Below the pieces are notes generated by a model. It had not been told where the DNA came from. It did not search any database and was given only the letters and a program-made list of their open reading frames with translations. Shown piece by piece: positions 42,821 through 55,576 of a DNA stretch of 64,000 nt (its first letter is position 1; the number at the start of each line of letters is the position of its first letter). Origin of the DNA: Lacticaseibacillus mingshuiensis. Lineage in GTDB: Bacteria > Bacillota > Bacilli > Lactobacillales > Lactobacillaceae. The stretch spans positions 1 through 64,000 of the forward strand of contig NZ_BOLS01000011.1 in the NCBI RefSeq assembly GCF_016861785.1, in the 5' to 3' direction. The position numbers were made by a program, and so were the translations under genes.

Positions 42821-44038
42821 TTATACCCCCTGCTTCTGAAACGAATCGTTATCGCCGGAAAACATATAGCTTTGATGATGGAACCGCATCGATAAGACCA
42901 TCCCCACCGACAGCATATTCGCCAGCAGGAACGACCCCCCTTGTGAGATAAAGGGCAGCGGAATCCCGGTCAGCGGCAACAGGCCGATGTTCATCCCGAT
43001 ATTTTCAAAAATGTGGAACAGAATCATCATGATCACGCCGGTGGTGATGTACGCGTAAAACTCGTTTTTCGTGTCGAAGATCACGCGGATCATTTGGTAG
43101 ATCAACAAGAAAAACAGCAAGATGACGATCGCGCAGCCCAAAAACCCAAATGCTTCGCCGATCACCGAGAAGATCATATCCGATTCGCGCACCGGTACGG
43201 TCACTTTCAGGTTGTTGAAGCCCCGCCCCGTCATTTCACCGGAGCCGATCGCCTTCATCGACTGCCACAGCTGATACGAATCGCTACTTGCCGCGCCAGA
43301 TGGGTTGCGCCAGGAATCGATACGCGCGAACTGATAGGCCTTGAACCCGAGCTTGTCCAAGATCGCGCGGCCCCAGTCGGTCGTGACCATGGTCAACGCC
43401 CCGGCGCCGACCACACCGACCCCTGCACCGACGGGAATGATGATCTTCCAGGTGACCCCGGAAACCAGCACGACCCCCGCGTAGATCGCGGCAAAAACCA
43501 ATGAGGTCCCGAAATCGTTTTGGAGCTTCAAAAGCACGAGCACTGGCAGCGTCCACAGCAGCATTTCGCCCAACAAACGCCAGTCGTTGAGCGTGGTGTG
43601 GCGAAAACGGGCGTTGTGCTGCGAGACCACCCGCGCCATCATCAGAATGTAGGCGGGTTTCATGACCTCAGAAGGCTGAAAGGTGATGCTGCCCATCCGA
43701 AACCAGCTCTTGGCCCCGGTGTTGTTGAAGACTTGTGGGTCATACTTGACCAGCACCAGCACCAATAACCCGATGCCCAGCGCGTACAATAGCGGCGCCA
43801 CCCGCCAGAGCTGCTCGGCATCAAACTGCATCACGATGAAAATGCCGACGCCGCCGATCACATACCACACCGCCTGCATGATCATGGCATGCCGCGGTGT
43901 GCCGATCGTCGGACTCGTATCATGACTGACGGCCATATAGATCGCCACCATGCCGACCAGCGCCAGCAGCATCACGGATAAAATGATGCCGTAATCGATT
44001 CGGTTGCCCTTTTTTTCAGGCGTCACTTCCTGCGCCAT
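42821..44038 (-). CDS. rodA: Rod-shape peptidoglycan polymerase RodA (SEDS family)
   Basis: A 405-residue membrane glycosyltransferase of the FtsW/RodA/SpoVE family that polymerizes lipid II for side-wall growth. About ten hydrophobic segments are present. Family blocks are GAKSWFRMGSITFQPSEVMKPA (split by the conserved Q-P-S-E), ESDMIFSVIGEAFGFLG near 275, and LPLTGIPLPFISQGGSF near 360. ATG 44038 with GAAAGAGGTG upstream is preferred over the frame start at 44080. Its place with mreB favours RodA over FtsW. Confidence 0.93.
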   Translation of the reverse strand: MAQEVTPEKKGNRIDYGIILSVMLLALVGMVAIYMAVSHDTSPTIGTPRHAMIMQAVWYVIGGVGIFIVMQFDAEQLWRVAPLLYALGIGLLVLVLVKYDPQVFNNTGAKSWFRMGSITFQPSEVMKPAYILMMARVVSQHNARFRHTTLNDWRLLGEMLLWTLPVLVLLKLQNDFGTSLVFAAIYAGVVLVSGVTWKIIIPVGAGVGVVGAGALTMVTTDWGRAILDKLGFKAYQFARIDSWRNPSGAASSDSYQLWQSMKAIGSGEMTGRGFNNLKVTVPVRESDMIFSVIGEAFGFLGCAIVILLFFLLIYQMIRVIFDTKNEFYAYITTGVIMMILFHIFENIGMNIGLLPLTGIPLPFISQGGSFLLANMLSVGMVLSMRFHHQSYMFSGDNDSFQKQGV

Positions 44039-44118
44039 TGCACGCACCTCTTTCCTTGTCCTATTTTCCAAAAAGGCCACCTCGGCAACAAGTCCGACGC
44101 GGCCAAGATAACGAAAAA

Positions 44119-44340
44119 TTAAGCGCGGTGCAGATGATACTCCGAAATGAGAAAGTTCGTCGCGTCGTCCATCGTCTTGAACCGGTTGGCCGTTGTCGCG
44201 CCGGCGACGTAAGCCAAGAAGCGGTCCTCTTCCGTCTGAATATAGCCGATCTCATTTTTCCCGACTGTCAGGACAGTGACGGTGTGCCCATTGCGCGTCA
44301 CTTCTTCTTCCGTGACACTGATACGTTGTTCTTTTGCCAT
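44119..44340 (-). CDS. DUF2969 family protein
   Basis: A 73-residue small soluble protein, DUF2969 type, regularly found between yidD and rodA in lactobacilli. It has KNEIGYIQTEEDRFLAY near residue 30 and a helical end (MDDATNFLISEYHLHRA). The function is unknown; the constant neighbourhood suggests a link to cell shape. It begins 2 nt after yidD. Confidence 0.82.
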   Translation of the reverse strand: MAKEQRISVTEEEVTRNGHTVTVLTVGKNEIGYIQTEEDRFLAYVAGATTANRFKTMDDATNFLISEYHLHRA

Positions 44341-44342
44341 AT

Positions 44343-44630
44343 TTACCCTCGATGATAGTTAAAATTCGCTGCTTCGGCCATATTCTTCTCTGGATCCGGG
44401 TTGCGCCGTAGCGTGAAAAAGTCCGGCACGGGATCGAGCCCGCCAGGCACAAATGGGTTGCACCGCAAAATGCGCGCCAAGCCCATGATCAACCCTTTGA
44501 CGGCACCGTGTTTGAACAGCGCCTGGATCATGTACGTCGAGCAGGTCGGATAATACCGACAGCTCGGCGGCAACAGCGGCGAGATAAAGCGCTGGTAGCC
44601 TTTGACCAGCCACATCAAGACGCGTTTCAC
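44343..44630 (-). CDS. yidD: Membrane protein insertion efficiency factor YidD
   Basis: A 95-residue protein of the YidD (alpha-hemolysin-like) family. It has the N-terminal amphipathic helix and the cysteine-rich motif [18 protein letters not shown] near residue 22, then [14 protein letters not shown]. It aids membrane-protein insertion with YidC. It lies in the mreB-epuA-yidD-DUF2969-rodA cluster. Confidence 0.94.
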   Translation of the reverse strand: MKRVLMWLVKGYQRFISPLLPPSCRYYPTCSTYMIQALFKHGAVKGLIMGLARILRCNPFVPGGLDPVPDFFTLRRNPDPEKNMAEAANFNYHRG

Positions 44631-44640
44631 ACTGCTCGCC

Positions 44641-44811
44641 TCACTTCAGAAAATCAAAAATATGTTGCCAGGTCTCCGGGTCAAAAACAGCCCAGGGATT
44701 CCCGCCGCCGATCGCATAGCCGAGCATTGCCCCTAAAACGATCATGAGCAATGCCAATAAAAGACCGCAGCCCAATTTCTTGGTCACACGCTTTGCGTGA
44801 TCCGTGTTCAT
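44641..44811 (-). CDS. EpuA-like small membrane protein
   Basis: A 56-residue protein with one membrane segment ([20 protein letters not shown]) followed by [21 protein letters not shown], the signature of the short EpuA/'RNA polymerase subunit beta'-annotated proteins near mreB in lactobacilli and streptococci. ATG 44811 has AGGGGGG upstream; the longer frame runs back into mreB. The function is not established. Confidence 0.82.
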   Translation of the reverse strand: MNTDHAKRVTKKLGCGLLLALLMIVLGAMLGYAIGGGNPWAVFDPETWQHIFDFLK

Positions 44812-44827
44812 CTGCGGCCCCCCTGCC

Positions 44828-45817
44828 TTAATATTGCTTGTGATGTGCGATGTTATCCAGTAATGTGCCAGTGCCCAATGCGACGGCGTCCAGTGGATCA
44901 TCCGCCAGCAGGACCGGCACCTTGAGCTCAGAGGCAAACAGCTGGCTGATGCCCTTAAGCAATGCCCCGCCGCCTGTCAGCATGACGCCCCGATCGATGA
45001 TGTCCGCAGACAGCTCCGGTGGCGTCTTTTCCAAGACATCCTTGGCCGCGGAAACGATCTGCATCATGGTATCATGCAGCGCCTCGGCGACTTCCGGCGA
45101 GGTCACTTCGACCTCACGCGGCAAGCCCGTCGCAATGTCGCGCCCACGGACTTCGATGGTCTCTTTTGGATCAGCTTCAAACACGGCGCCGATCTGAATC
45201 TTGATCTGCTCGGCTGTGTGCTCACCAATCAAGAGCTTATGCTTGTTTTTGACATAAGCCGCGATCGCCGCATCCATCTTATCGCCCGCCAGACGCAAAC
45301 TGCGACTAGTGACGATCTCGCCCATCGACAACACCGCGATGTCCGACGTCCCACCACCAATATCGATGACCATGTTGCCCTGCGGCTGGAAAATATCCAA
45401 ACCGGCACCAACTGCGGCCACCTTTGGCTCGAATTCCAAGTAGACACGGCCGCCGCCGGATTTCTCAGCGGCCTGAATGATCGCCTTTTGCTCGATCGAC
45501 GTGATGTTGGTCGGCGCGCAGATCAGAATATTTGGCTTAGATAAAAAGCCCTTCACGTTCAATTTATTAATGAAATACTCAAGCATCGCTTCGGTGATGT
45601 CAAAATCCGCGATCACGCCGTCTTTAAGCGGGCGAATCGAACGGATGTTGCCAGGGGTGCGGCCGACCATTTTGTAAGCCTCGGTCCCTACCGCTAACAC
45701 TTTGCCACTATGTGTATCGATCGCGACTACCGACGGCTCATTCAGAACAATGCCCTTACCCTTGACATTGATCAGTACGTTGGCGGTTCCCAGATCGATT
45801 CCGATGTCTTTTGCCAT
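44828..45817 (-). CDS. mreB: Rod-shape actin homologue MreB/Mbl
   Basis: A 329-residue bacterial actin that guides side-wall synthesis. Signatures are IGIDLGTANVLI (phosphate 1, residues 5-16), DIGGGTSDIAVLS (phosphate 2, near 160) and MLTGGGALLKGI (adenosine motif, near 288). It may be the Mbl paralogue, which in lactobacilli sits after the atp operon. GAGGAG lies 8 nt before ATG 45817. It leads the epuA-yidD-DUF2969-rodA-gcvH-like cluster. Confidence 0.95.
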   Translation of the reverse strand: MAKDIGIDLGTANVLINVKGKGIVLNEPSVVAIDTHSGKVLAVGTEAYKMVGRTPGNIRSIRPLKDGVIADFDITEAMLEYFINKLNVKGFLSKPNILICAPTNITSIEQKAIIQAAEKSGGGRVYLEFEPKVAAVGAGLDIFQPQGNMVIDIGGGTSDIAVLSMGEIVTSRSLRLAGDKMDAAIAAYVKNKHKLLIGEHTAEQIKIQIGAVFEADPKETIEVRGRDIATGLPREVEVTSPEVAEALHDTMMQIVSAAKDVLEKTPPELSADIIDRGVMLTGGGALLKGISQLFASELKVPVLLADDPLDAVALGTGTLLDNIAHHKQY

Positions 45818-45870
45818 GATCTCTTCTCCTCAATATTCGCTAACAGTGCATTATACCACAGACGCTGCGC

Positions 45871-46107
45871 CTACTTGAATATCAGCGGCAGACTCTGCGC
45901 GCTTTGAACCAGCGATAAGACGAACTCGCTGACGTTATAGCCGATCGCGATCGCAAGGAACATGACAAGCAGCTGACTGGCCCGTACCTGATGCGGCTTG
46001 AACCATTTATTCATGTCTAAACTCAGCAGCAGCTTGAACGTCAGGGTGATGAAAAAGAAATGCGACAACAGCGTCACCAGCCCAGAAAGGCCCATACTCT
46101 GATACAT
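45871..46107 (-). CDS. DUF1146 (YwzB-like) membrane protein
   Basis: A 78-residue protein with two membrane segments (GLVTLLSHFFFITLTFKLLL and LLVMFLAIAIGYNVSEFVL), DUF1146 family. It is conserved between atpC and mreB in Bacillales and lactobacilli; function unknown. ATG 46107 has AAGGAGGGG 5 nt upstream. A TATAAT at 46140-46145 (minus strand) with TTCGCG 18 nt before it suggests its own promoter. Confidence 0.87.
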   Translation of the reverse strand: MYQSMGLSGLVTLLSHFFFITLTFKLLLSLDMNKWFKPHQVRASQLLVMFLAIAIGYNVSEFVLSLVQSAQSLPLIFK

Positions 46108-46288
46108 CCACACCCCTCCTTGATTGACCACTGGCTTTCATTATACCGATATTTCGCGGTAAACGCGAACCGGTGAGAGGTCTTAAGAAATTATTCTGAA
46201 AATAGCGGGTGGGGGCTGGCGGCCGCAACGCAAAATGCCCAAACTTTCTTTCACCCCGACCATCCCGCGCACCTTTGCACCCTGAATC

Positions 46289-46336
46289 AAAAAAAGCGAC
46301 AGCCACCTGTGTTGGACACGGTGGACTGTCGCTTTT
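46289..46336 (-). terminator. Terminator of the ATP synthase operon
   Basis: AAAAAGCGACAG-CCACC pairs with GGTGG-CTGTCGCTTTTT just after the atpC stop; a T run follows on the minus strand. Confidence 0.92.
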
Positions 46337-46339
46337 TGT

Positions 46340-46771
46340 TTAGTTGCCGTTTTTGACGTTGATTCGGTTGATGGCGCGCTGCAGGGCCACTTGGGCACGC
46401 TGCAGTTCATCCGTATCCTGAGTCGTTTTGGCTTCTTCAATGCGCTTTTCGGCGCGCTGACGAGCCGCTTCGGCACGGGACAAGTTGATATCACGCGCAC
46501 GTTCAGCGGAATCGGCGACTACGGAGACGACGTTGTTGGACATCTCCATGAAGCCGCCATTGACCGCGATCGAGTCTTCGTGGCCTGGATTATCGACCCG
46601 GCGCACACGCACCTCACCGATCTCCAGAGGCGCAACAACTGGCTCGTGATTGGCCATCAGCCCCATTTCGCCAGAAGTCGTCTTCACGATGACCATGTTG
46701 GCATGGTGATCATAGACTTTACCATCCGGCGTCACGATGTTGACCGTCATCGGCGTTTTTTCATCAGCCAC
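46340..46771 (-). CDS. atpC: ATP synthase F1 subunit epsilon
   Basis: A 143-residue subunit of the central stalk of F1. The N-terminal beta-sandwich has TVNIVTPDGKVYDHHANMV and GEMGLMANHEPVVAPL, and the C-terminal helical hairpin has AERARDINLSRAEAARQRAEKRIEEA. The start is GTG 46771 with AAGGAGG 9 nt upstream. It is the last gene of atpBEFHAGDC. Confidence 0.96.
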   Translation of the reverse strand: MADEKTPMTVNIVTPDGKVYDHHANMVIVKTTSGEMGLMANHEPVVAPLEIGEVRVRRVDNPGHEDSIAVNGGFMEMSNNVVSVVADSAERARDINLSRAEAARQRAEKRIEEAKTTQDTDELQRAQVALQRAINRINVKNGN

Positions 46772-46785
46772 AGGCCCTCGCCTCC

Positions 46786-48264
<1,479 letters not shown>

Positions 48265-49191
48265 TTATTCAAGTGCTGCAGCACCGCCAACGATCTCGGT
48301 GATCTCGGTCGTGATGGCCGACTGTCGGGCCCGGTTATAGGTCACAGACAGATGAGAGATCAGATCATTTGCGTTATCGGTCGCACTCTTCATCGCGGTG
48401 GTCGACGCGGCATGCTCCGCTGTCTTCGCGTCCATAATGGCCCCGAAGATCAGACTTTCAGCATACTGCGGGAGAATCGCTTCAAGCACTTGTTCTGGAT
48501 CCGGTTCGGTGATGTATTCGATCGGCTTGTCCGATACTTCATCGACATCAAGGTCAGAGATCGGCAGCATCCGTTCAGCGCGGAAAGCCGATGTCAGTGA
48601 ATTGACATGATGGTTGTAGCAGACATAAAGCTCATCAAAGACACCACTATCGAACATCGTGACCGCGGTCTTAACGATCTCCCGCACCTCGTTAAAGGTC
48701 GGGATATCGGAGACCCCGCGGTACTCATAGGCGAGATTGACGCCACGGGCCTTGAAAAAGTCCGCGCCGACCCCACCGACAGCCATGATCACATAGTCAT
48801 CGGCAGCCTGATGATCTTGTTTGATCATCTGCATCATTGCCTTCAGAATAGTGCTGTTATACGCCCCGACAAGGCCACGGTCAGAGGTGATGACCAGATA
48901 ACCTGTTTTCTTGACAGGACGCTGCTCCAAAAGTGTGGCCAACTGCAGACGTGCTTTGTTGCCATCGCCGGCAAGCTCTGTGGCTTGTTCGCGTTCGATG
49001 GCGAGCAGCTGAGCGGCCGCCAAGTGCGTGACGATCTCACGCACTTTACCGGCATAGAGCTGATATTCACCAGCTCGCTTTTCGATCTGGGTCAATTTTG
49101 CCCCGGAGACCATCTGCATGGCCTGCGTGATCTGACCTGTTTTCTTGGTCGAAGCGATCTGGCGTTTGATGTCCATCAATGATTCAGCCAT
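48265..49191 (-). CDS. atpG: ATP synthase F1 subunit gamma
   Basis: A 308-residue rotor shaft. The N-terminal helix [24 protein letters not shown] and the C-terminal helix [21 protein letters not shown], which form the coiled coil within F1, are both clear, and [13 protein letters not shown] lies near residue 100. AGGAGG precedes ATG 49191. Confidence 0.98.
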   Translation of the reverse strand: MAESLMDIKRQIASTKKTGQITQAMQMVSGAKLTQIEKRAGEYQLYAGKVREIVTHLAAAQLLAIEREQATELAGDGNKARLQLATLLEQRPVKKTGYLVITSDRGLVGAYNSTILKAMMQMIKQDHQAADDYVIMAVGGVGADFFKARGVNLAYEYRGVSDIPTFNEVREIVKTAVTMFDSGVFDELYVCYNHHVNSLTSAFRAERMLPISDLDVDEVSDKPIEYITEPDPEQVLEAILPQYAESLIFGAIMDAKTAEHAASTTAMKSATDNANDLISHLSVTYNRARQSAITTEITEIVGGAAALE

Positions 49192-49202
49192 GCGGCACCT
49201 CC

Positions 49203-51271
<2,069 letters not shown>

Positions 51272-51285
<14 letters not shown>

Positions 51286-51763
51286 TGGCATCACCTAAGC
51301 CTTTGATGTAATCGTCGATCAGCGCCTGCTGATCGGCTGCGTTCAGTTCCTTACCGATGATCTTCGTTGCAATTGCAACGGAGAGTTCGGCAACGTCGTC
51401 CTTCGCACTCGCAAGCGCATCTTGGCGCTCTTGGGCGATGTCGGCACTCGCATTTTGCTTCAACGTCGCGACTTCTTGCGTCGTGGTATCGAGCATTTGC
51501 TGACGCTGCTTTTCACCGTTTTCCTTCGCCGTATTGACGATCTTGACGGCATCGGCGCGGGAGTTCTTGAGCTCTGCCTCACGCTTTGCTTGGAGGGTCT
51601 GCGCCTCATTACGCGCGTTTTCTGCGTAATCCAGGTCACCATCGACCTTGGTCTGGCGCTCTGTCATGATCTTGGTGACTGGTTTCCACGCAAAATGCCC
51701 GACCAAAATAAGCAGGACAACAAACGTCGCGACCAGAAAAAGCGTATCACCTAATGTAGCCAT
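51272..51763 (-). CDS. atpF: ATP synthase F0 subunit b
   Basis: A 163-residue stator stalk protein. One N-terminal membrane helix (LFLVATFVVLLILVGHFAW) is followed by a long charged coiled coil (NARNEAQTLQAKREAELKNS and onward). AAAGGAGTG precedes ATG 51763. Confidence 0.97.
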
Positions 51764-51801
51764 TGATCATGCCACTCCTTTCTAGACAAGATAGTCGGTG
51801 C

Positions 51802-52017
51802 TTACTTGGCGAGTAGCAACATGAACGCGATAACGATCGACATGATCGGAACAGCTTCGATCATGCCGACACCGATGAACATGGTCCCACGAAGCTGACC
51901 GGAGATCTCCGGCTGGCGTGCCATACTCTCAAGCGTCTTGGAGATGACTTGGCCGTTACCATAGGATGCGGCAAGCGCGGCAAAGGCGGATGCGATAGCA
52001 GCTGCGATGTAGTTCAT
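51802..52017 (-). CDS. atpE: ATP synthase F0 subunit c
   Basis: A 71-residue proteolipid that forms the rotor ring. Two helices flank the polar loop [14 protein letters not shown], and the proton-carrying Glu is in GVGMIEAVP near residue 54. The Na+-binding residues of sodium enzymes are not evident, so it is proton-driven. AGGAGG lies before ATG 52017. Confidence 0.98.
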   Translation of the reverse strand: MNYIAAAIASAFAALAASYGNGQVISKTLESMARQPEISGQLRGTMFIGVGMIEAVPIMSIVIAFMLLLAK

Positions 52018-52032
52018 ATTCTTTTCCTCCTA

Positions 52033-52749
52033 TTATTCCGAAACTACCTTGTGCGAGGTGTAGACCATCGCCAGGGTGACAAAGATATATGCTTGGATCG
52101 AACCAATGAAGACTGAGAACCCTTGCCAGATGATCTCCAGCAGGAATCCTGCAACAAAGCTGACTGGACCGCCAGCACCGGAAAATGCAAGCTGTCGAAC
52201 AAGCAGAAGCAGGACTTCCCCAGCATAGATATTCCCATAAAGACGTAGCGCCAATGTGATAAAGTTGGTAAACTCTTCGATCACATTGATCGGTGCCAAA
52301 AATGCAACTGGCGAAACGTATCCCTTCAGATACCCGGAAATGCCCTTGACAGCGACCCCGAAGAAATGCGACATCACTAGGACGATCAGCGCGAGGCCCA
52401 TCGTGATCACAGGATCAGCAGTCGGCGAGCGGAACCAGGTCAAACCGCCAGCATCGACCTGGAAGATCAGCCCAATCTGGTTGCTGACAAAGATGAAAAC
52501 AAACAGCACCAATGCCAGAAGCCCAAATCGATTGCCTTCAGGACCCGGCATCGCCTGTTTGACGATTCCATTGGTGAAGTCGATCAGATATTCCAAGACA
52601 TTTTGCTTGCCCCCTGGTCTCAGCTGCGGCTTGCGCGCCAGCCAAAAGAGCAAGAAAAATACGATCACGGCGGAGACCAAGATCGCAATGTCGTTGGTCA
52701 GATTGAAATGGAGCCCGAGAAATGTAACATAGGGATATTTTTCGTTCAC
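52033..52749 (-). CDS. atpB: ATP synthase F0 subunit a
   Basis: A 238-residue membrane subunit forming the proton half-channels. The essential Arg is in FITLALRLYGNIYAGEVLL near residue 165, and the last helix includes GSIQAYIFVTLAMVY. The start is GTG 52749: AAGGAGG lies 8 nt upstream, whereas the longer frame reads through that site. First gene of the operon; no atpI gene precedes it. Confidence 0.96.
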   Translation of the reverse strand: MNEKYPYVTFLGLHFNLTNDIAILVSAVIVFFLLFWLARKPQLRPGGKQNVLEYLIDFTNGIVKQAMPGPEGNRFGLLALVLFVFIFVSNQIGLIFQVDAGGLTWFRSPTADPVITMGLALIVLVMSHFFGVAVKGISGYLKGYVSPVAFLAPINVIEEFTNFITLALRLYGNIYAGEVLLLLVRQLAFSGAGGPVSFVAGFLLEIIWQGFSVFIGSIQAYIFVTLAMVYTSHKVVSE

Positions 52750-52875
52750 AGAATTCACCTCCTTGCAAAACTGACTCGCTAGTATGTATGAAAGCCGCAA
52801 GCGGCCGTGCTTGCCAGCGCGCGAGTTTTAAAAATCGCGGTATGACGGATACAGATCCCCCAAAACACAACCATT

Positions 52876-52904
52876 ACTGTAACACCATTCACATGAAAAG
52901 ACAA
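52876..52904 (-). promoter_or_regulatory. atp operon promoter with an overlapping Rex/Crp-like dyad
   Basis: TTGTCT (52899-52904), a 17-nt spacer and TACAGT (52876-52881) on the minus strand. The dyad TGTGA-ATGGTG-TTACA (52878-52893) covers the spacer and the -10 box and fits TGTGA-N6-TCACA with one mismatch. It shares ATGTGAATGG with the site upstream of rex. The leader is about 120 nt. Confidence 0.6.
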
Positions 52905-53121
52905 AACGATTCATGGTTTTTTAATGCCTACCACACGGGGCTTTTCATCGTTTTTTTCAGTGAAAGCGGCTTCTTTTCAGCCGGATGGCGGTGCAGTTTG
53001 ACAAGTGTATGACGGACGCCACGCAAGCGCGCGACACTGAACCGCAACTCCCCTGTTTTACACCTTGTAAGTACGAAATGCTAGTCATCCCCGCAACTTT
53101 AGAAAATCGTAAGCTGAAAAA
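52905..53121. other. Intergenic stretch upstream of the atp promoter
   Basis: AT-richer sequence with a small CGGCT/AGCCG hairpin (about 52974-52990). No gene is seen; the frames that cross it lack ribosome sites and family similarity. Confidence 0.5.
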
Positions 53122-53530
53122 GGGTGCGTAGGCTCGCGGGATGGTGGGGTAGCTAACTTGGCTTGGGCGCTTGGTGGCGCTCTTAGCCACCGAGTGCACA
53201 AGACAGTTAGATGTCCCCACCATTCGAGCCGAAGCCCAACTGCAAGGGGTGCGGAGCGGGGCGCTTTGGGGCGAGCAGCTAGTTTGGCCCAGACGCTTGG
53301 GGCTGGTCTTGGCCCCGAGTAACTGGGTCAACTAGATGTCCCACCCCTGCCCCGCGGAGCCCAACTAAAAAAGGGTGCGTAGGCTCGCGGGATGGTGGGG
53401 CAGCTAACTTGGCTTGGGTGCTTGGTGGCGCCCCTTGCCACCGAGTGCACAAGACAGTTAGATGTCCCCACCATGCGAGCCGGAGCCCAACTGCAAAGGG
53501 TGCCCAGACTCACGATGCTCGAAAACGGCG
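53122..53530 (+). repeat. Family 1 structured tandem repeats, array B (three full units and one partial)
   Basis: Units start GGGTGCG at 53122, 53247, 53373 and (partial) 53498, a period of 125-126 bp, separated by short A-rich joints. Units 1 and 3 have GGCTCG/CGAGCC, GGTGGGG/CCCCACC, CTAACT/AGTTAG and an apical GGTGGC/GCCACC stem. Unit 2 instead has GCGGGGC/GCCCCGC, GGGGCGAG-type and GGGGC/GCCCC stems. Each unit ends AGCCCAACT. The array lies downstream of upp and upstream of the atp promoter and is antisense to both. Confidence 0.9.
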
Positions 53531-53534
53531 GCAT

Positions 53535-53564
53535 CAAAAAAGGTTGAGCTTTCACTCAACCTTA
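53535..53564 (-). terminator. upp terminator
   Basis: On the minus strand AAGGTTGAG pairs with CTCAACCTT across 6 nt, followed by T6. Confidence 0.9.
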
Positions 53565-53576
53565 ATAGTAGCATCT

Positions 53577-54206
53577 TTACTTTGTCCCAAACAACCGGTC
53601 ACCTGCGTCACCAAGTCCTGGCACGATATAGCCATTTTCATTCAGATGATCATCGAGCGCAGCGGCGTAGATGTCGACATCCGAATTTTCGTCTTGAACA
53701 GCCTTGACCCCTTCAGGCGCCGCAACCAAAACGACCAGGCGAATGCTCTGGGCGCCGCGCTTCTTCAGCGCCTCGATGGCCATGTTAGCGGAGCCACCGG
53801 TCGCCAGCATTGGATCGACAATGATCATGTCACGCTGGTCGATGTCAGCAGGCATCTTTACGAAATACTCGTGCGGCTTAAGCGTCTTTTCATCGCGGTA
53901 CATGCCGACGTGGCCGACCTTGGCTGCCGGAATGAGTTCCAAAACGCCATCGACCATGCCCAATCCTGCGCGCAAGATCGGCACGATGCAAAGCTTCTTA
54001 CCAGCGAGCTGCTTTTGAACCGTTTTGCCCATCGGGGTCTCGATCTCGACGTCCTCCAGTGGCAGGTCGCGCGTGATCTCGTACACCATCAACTCCGCGA
54101 TCTCGTTTGCGATCTCGCGAAACTCTTTGGTGCCTGCATTCTTATCCCGAATCAAGGTCAGCTTATGCTGAATCAGCGGGTGGTTCAAAACCGTAAATTT
54201 GCCCAT
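53577..54206 (-). CDS. upp: Uracil phosphoribosyltransferase
   Basis: A 209-residue pyrimidine salvage enzyme that makes UMP from uracil and PRPP. The PRPP-binding loop [21 protein letters not shown] is near residue 130 and the C-terminal uracil-binding [17 protein letters not shown] is intact. AAGGAGG is 10 nt before ATG 54206. It follows glyA, with a stem-loop in the gap, in the conserved order glyA-upp-atpB. Confidence 0.98.
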   Translation of the reverse strand: MGKFTVLNHPLIQHKLTLIRDKNAGTKEFREIANEIAELMVYEITRDLPLEDVEIETPMGKTVQKQLAGKKLCIVPILRAGLGMVDGVLELIPAAKVGHVGMYRDEKTLKPHEYFVKMPADIDQRDMIIVDPMLATGGSANMAIEALKKRGAQSIRLVVLVAAPEGVKAVQDENSDVDIYAAALDDHLNENGYIVPGLGDAGDRLFGTK

Positions 54207-54235
54207 GCAAGGGTCCTCCTTCGATCATATGACAT

Positions 54236-54268
54236 GCGCCTTGCCGCCCACGCGGGGCAACAAGGCGC
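54236..54268 (-). promoter_or_regulatory. Hairpin in the upp leader
   Basis: GCGCCTTG pairs with CAAGGCGC, with an inner GCCC/GGGC stem, 30 nt before the upp start. There is no T run after it on the minus strand, so it is not a simple terminator; it could influence processing or stability of the glyA-upp mRNA. Its role is unknown. Confidence 0.4.
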
Positions 54269-54292
54269 AACTGTAAGTGCACAAAACCTTTC

Positions 54293-55525
54293 CTATGATA
54301 AAGGATGAGCCCCTGTGAGCGCAAGTACTGACTGGCGAATTTCATCAAGTTTTGCTTGATCGTCGCGCTCAGCAATGGCCCGTGAGATCAAATGGGCGAC
54401 TGTCTTGCATTCAGCCGGGCTAAAACCGCGCGTCGTGATCGCCGCAGTCCCAACGCGAATAGCCGAAGTCTTGAACGGCCCATTTTGCTCGCCAGGAATC
54501 TGATTCTTGTTGGCTGTGATCATCACGCTGTCCAGTAAGTCTTGCACCTGCCGGCCATTGAGCCCGTAGCCCGTTACATCGACCAACACCAGATGATTGT
54601 CGCTGCCGCCCGAGATCAACCGCAGCTGCGGATCATCCAGGAAGCCCTCGCACATGGCTTGCATGTTGGTGACCACGGCCTTGGCATAATCCTTGAACTC
54701 CGGACGCAGCGCCTCGCCCAAGGCAACAGCCTTTGCCGCGATCACGTGATCCAGTGGGCCGCCTTGCGTGCCGGGGAAAACAGCGGCGTTCAGCGCCTTG
54801 CCATATTGTGCCTTGGCCAAGATCATGCCGCCGCGGGGGCCGCGCAAGGTCTTATGGGTGGTGGTCGTCACGACATCAGCATACGGCACCGGATTTTGGT
54901 GCTGCCCACCCGCGACAAGCCCGGCGATATGCGCCATGTCGACCATCAAAAACGCGCCGACGCGATCCGCGATATCGCGGAACTTGGCAAAATCGATGGC
55001 GCGGCTATAGGCAGAGGCGCCGGCGACGATCATTTTCGGATGCAGCTCAAGCGCCTGCTCGAGGATCCGGTCGTAGTCGAGCAACCCGGTCTCGGGGGCC
55101 ACGCCGTAATGATAGAAGTGATAGATCTTGCCGGAAAAATTCATCGGCGCCCCATGCGTCAAATGGCCGCCATCGGTCAGATCCATGGCCAGCACCTTGT
55201 CCCCATTTTCCAAAAAGGCACTGTAGGCGGCTTCGTTGGCCTGCGAGCCGGAATGTGGCTGAACGTTCGCGTATTCGGCGCCAAACAACTCCTTTGCGCG
55301 GTCGATCGCCAGTTGCTCGATCACATCGATGTATTGATTGCCGCCATAGAACCGGTGGCCGGGATAACCTTCCGAGTACTTGTTCGTGAGCACGGAGCCC
55401 TGGGCGGCGCGAACCGCCGGACTCACAATGTTTTCTGAGGCGATGAGTTCAATGTTGTGCTGCTGGCGTTCTTCCTCATCGTGAATCGCACCAAAAACGG
55501 CCGGGTCTTGCGTCATCATGTCCAT
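54293..55525 (-). CDS. glyA: Serine hydroxymethyltransferase
   Basis: A 410-residue PLP enzyme that interconverts serine and glycine and loads tetrahydrofolate with a one-carbon unit. It has the N-terminal [13 protein letters not shown], the PLP lysine in [17 protein letters not shown] near residue 227, and [15 protein letters not shown] near 52. ATG 55525 with GGAGGG 8 nt upstream is preferred over 55546. Confidence 0.97.
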   Translation of the reverse strand: MDMMTQDPAVFGAIHDEEERQQHNIELIASENIVSPAVRAAQGSVLTNKYSEGYPGHRFYGGNQYIDVIEQLAIDRAKELFGAEYANVQPHSGSQANEAAYSAFLENGDKVLAMDLTDGGHLTHGAPMNFSGKIYHFYHYGVAPETGLLDYDRILEQALELHPKMIVAGASAYSRAIDFAKFRDIADRVGAFLMVDMAHIAGLVAGGQHQNPVPYADVVTTTTHKTLRGPRGGMILAKAQYGKALNAAVFPGTQGGPLDHVIAAKAVALGEALRPEFKDYAKAVVTNMQAMCEGFLDDPQLRLISGGSDNHLVLVDVTGYGLNGRQVQDLLDSVMITANKNQIPGEQNGPFKTSAIRVGTAAITTRGFSPAECKTVAHLISRAIAERDDQAKLDEIRQSVLALTGAHPLS

Positions 55526-55576
55526 AAAAAAGCCCTCCATTTTCAAGATAGCCTCATCATATCAGAACATTGTCAT

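Noticed and set aside
52788-53012. 74-codon plus-strand ORF upstream of atpB
   Set aside because: It is antisense to the atp leader and promoter, with no ribosome site and no similarity; likely chance.
53122-53530. Array B considered as a CRISPR array
   Set aside because: The period is 125 bp, the whole unit is repeated with no unique spacers of constant size, and no cas genes are seen.
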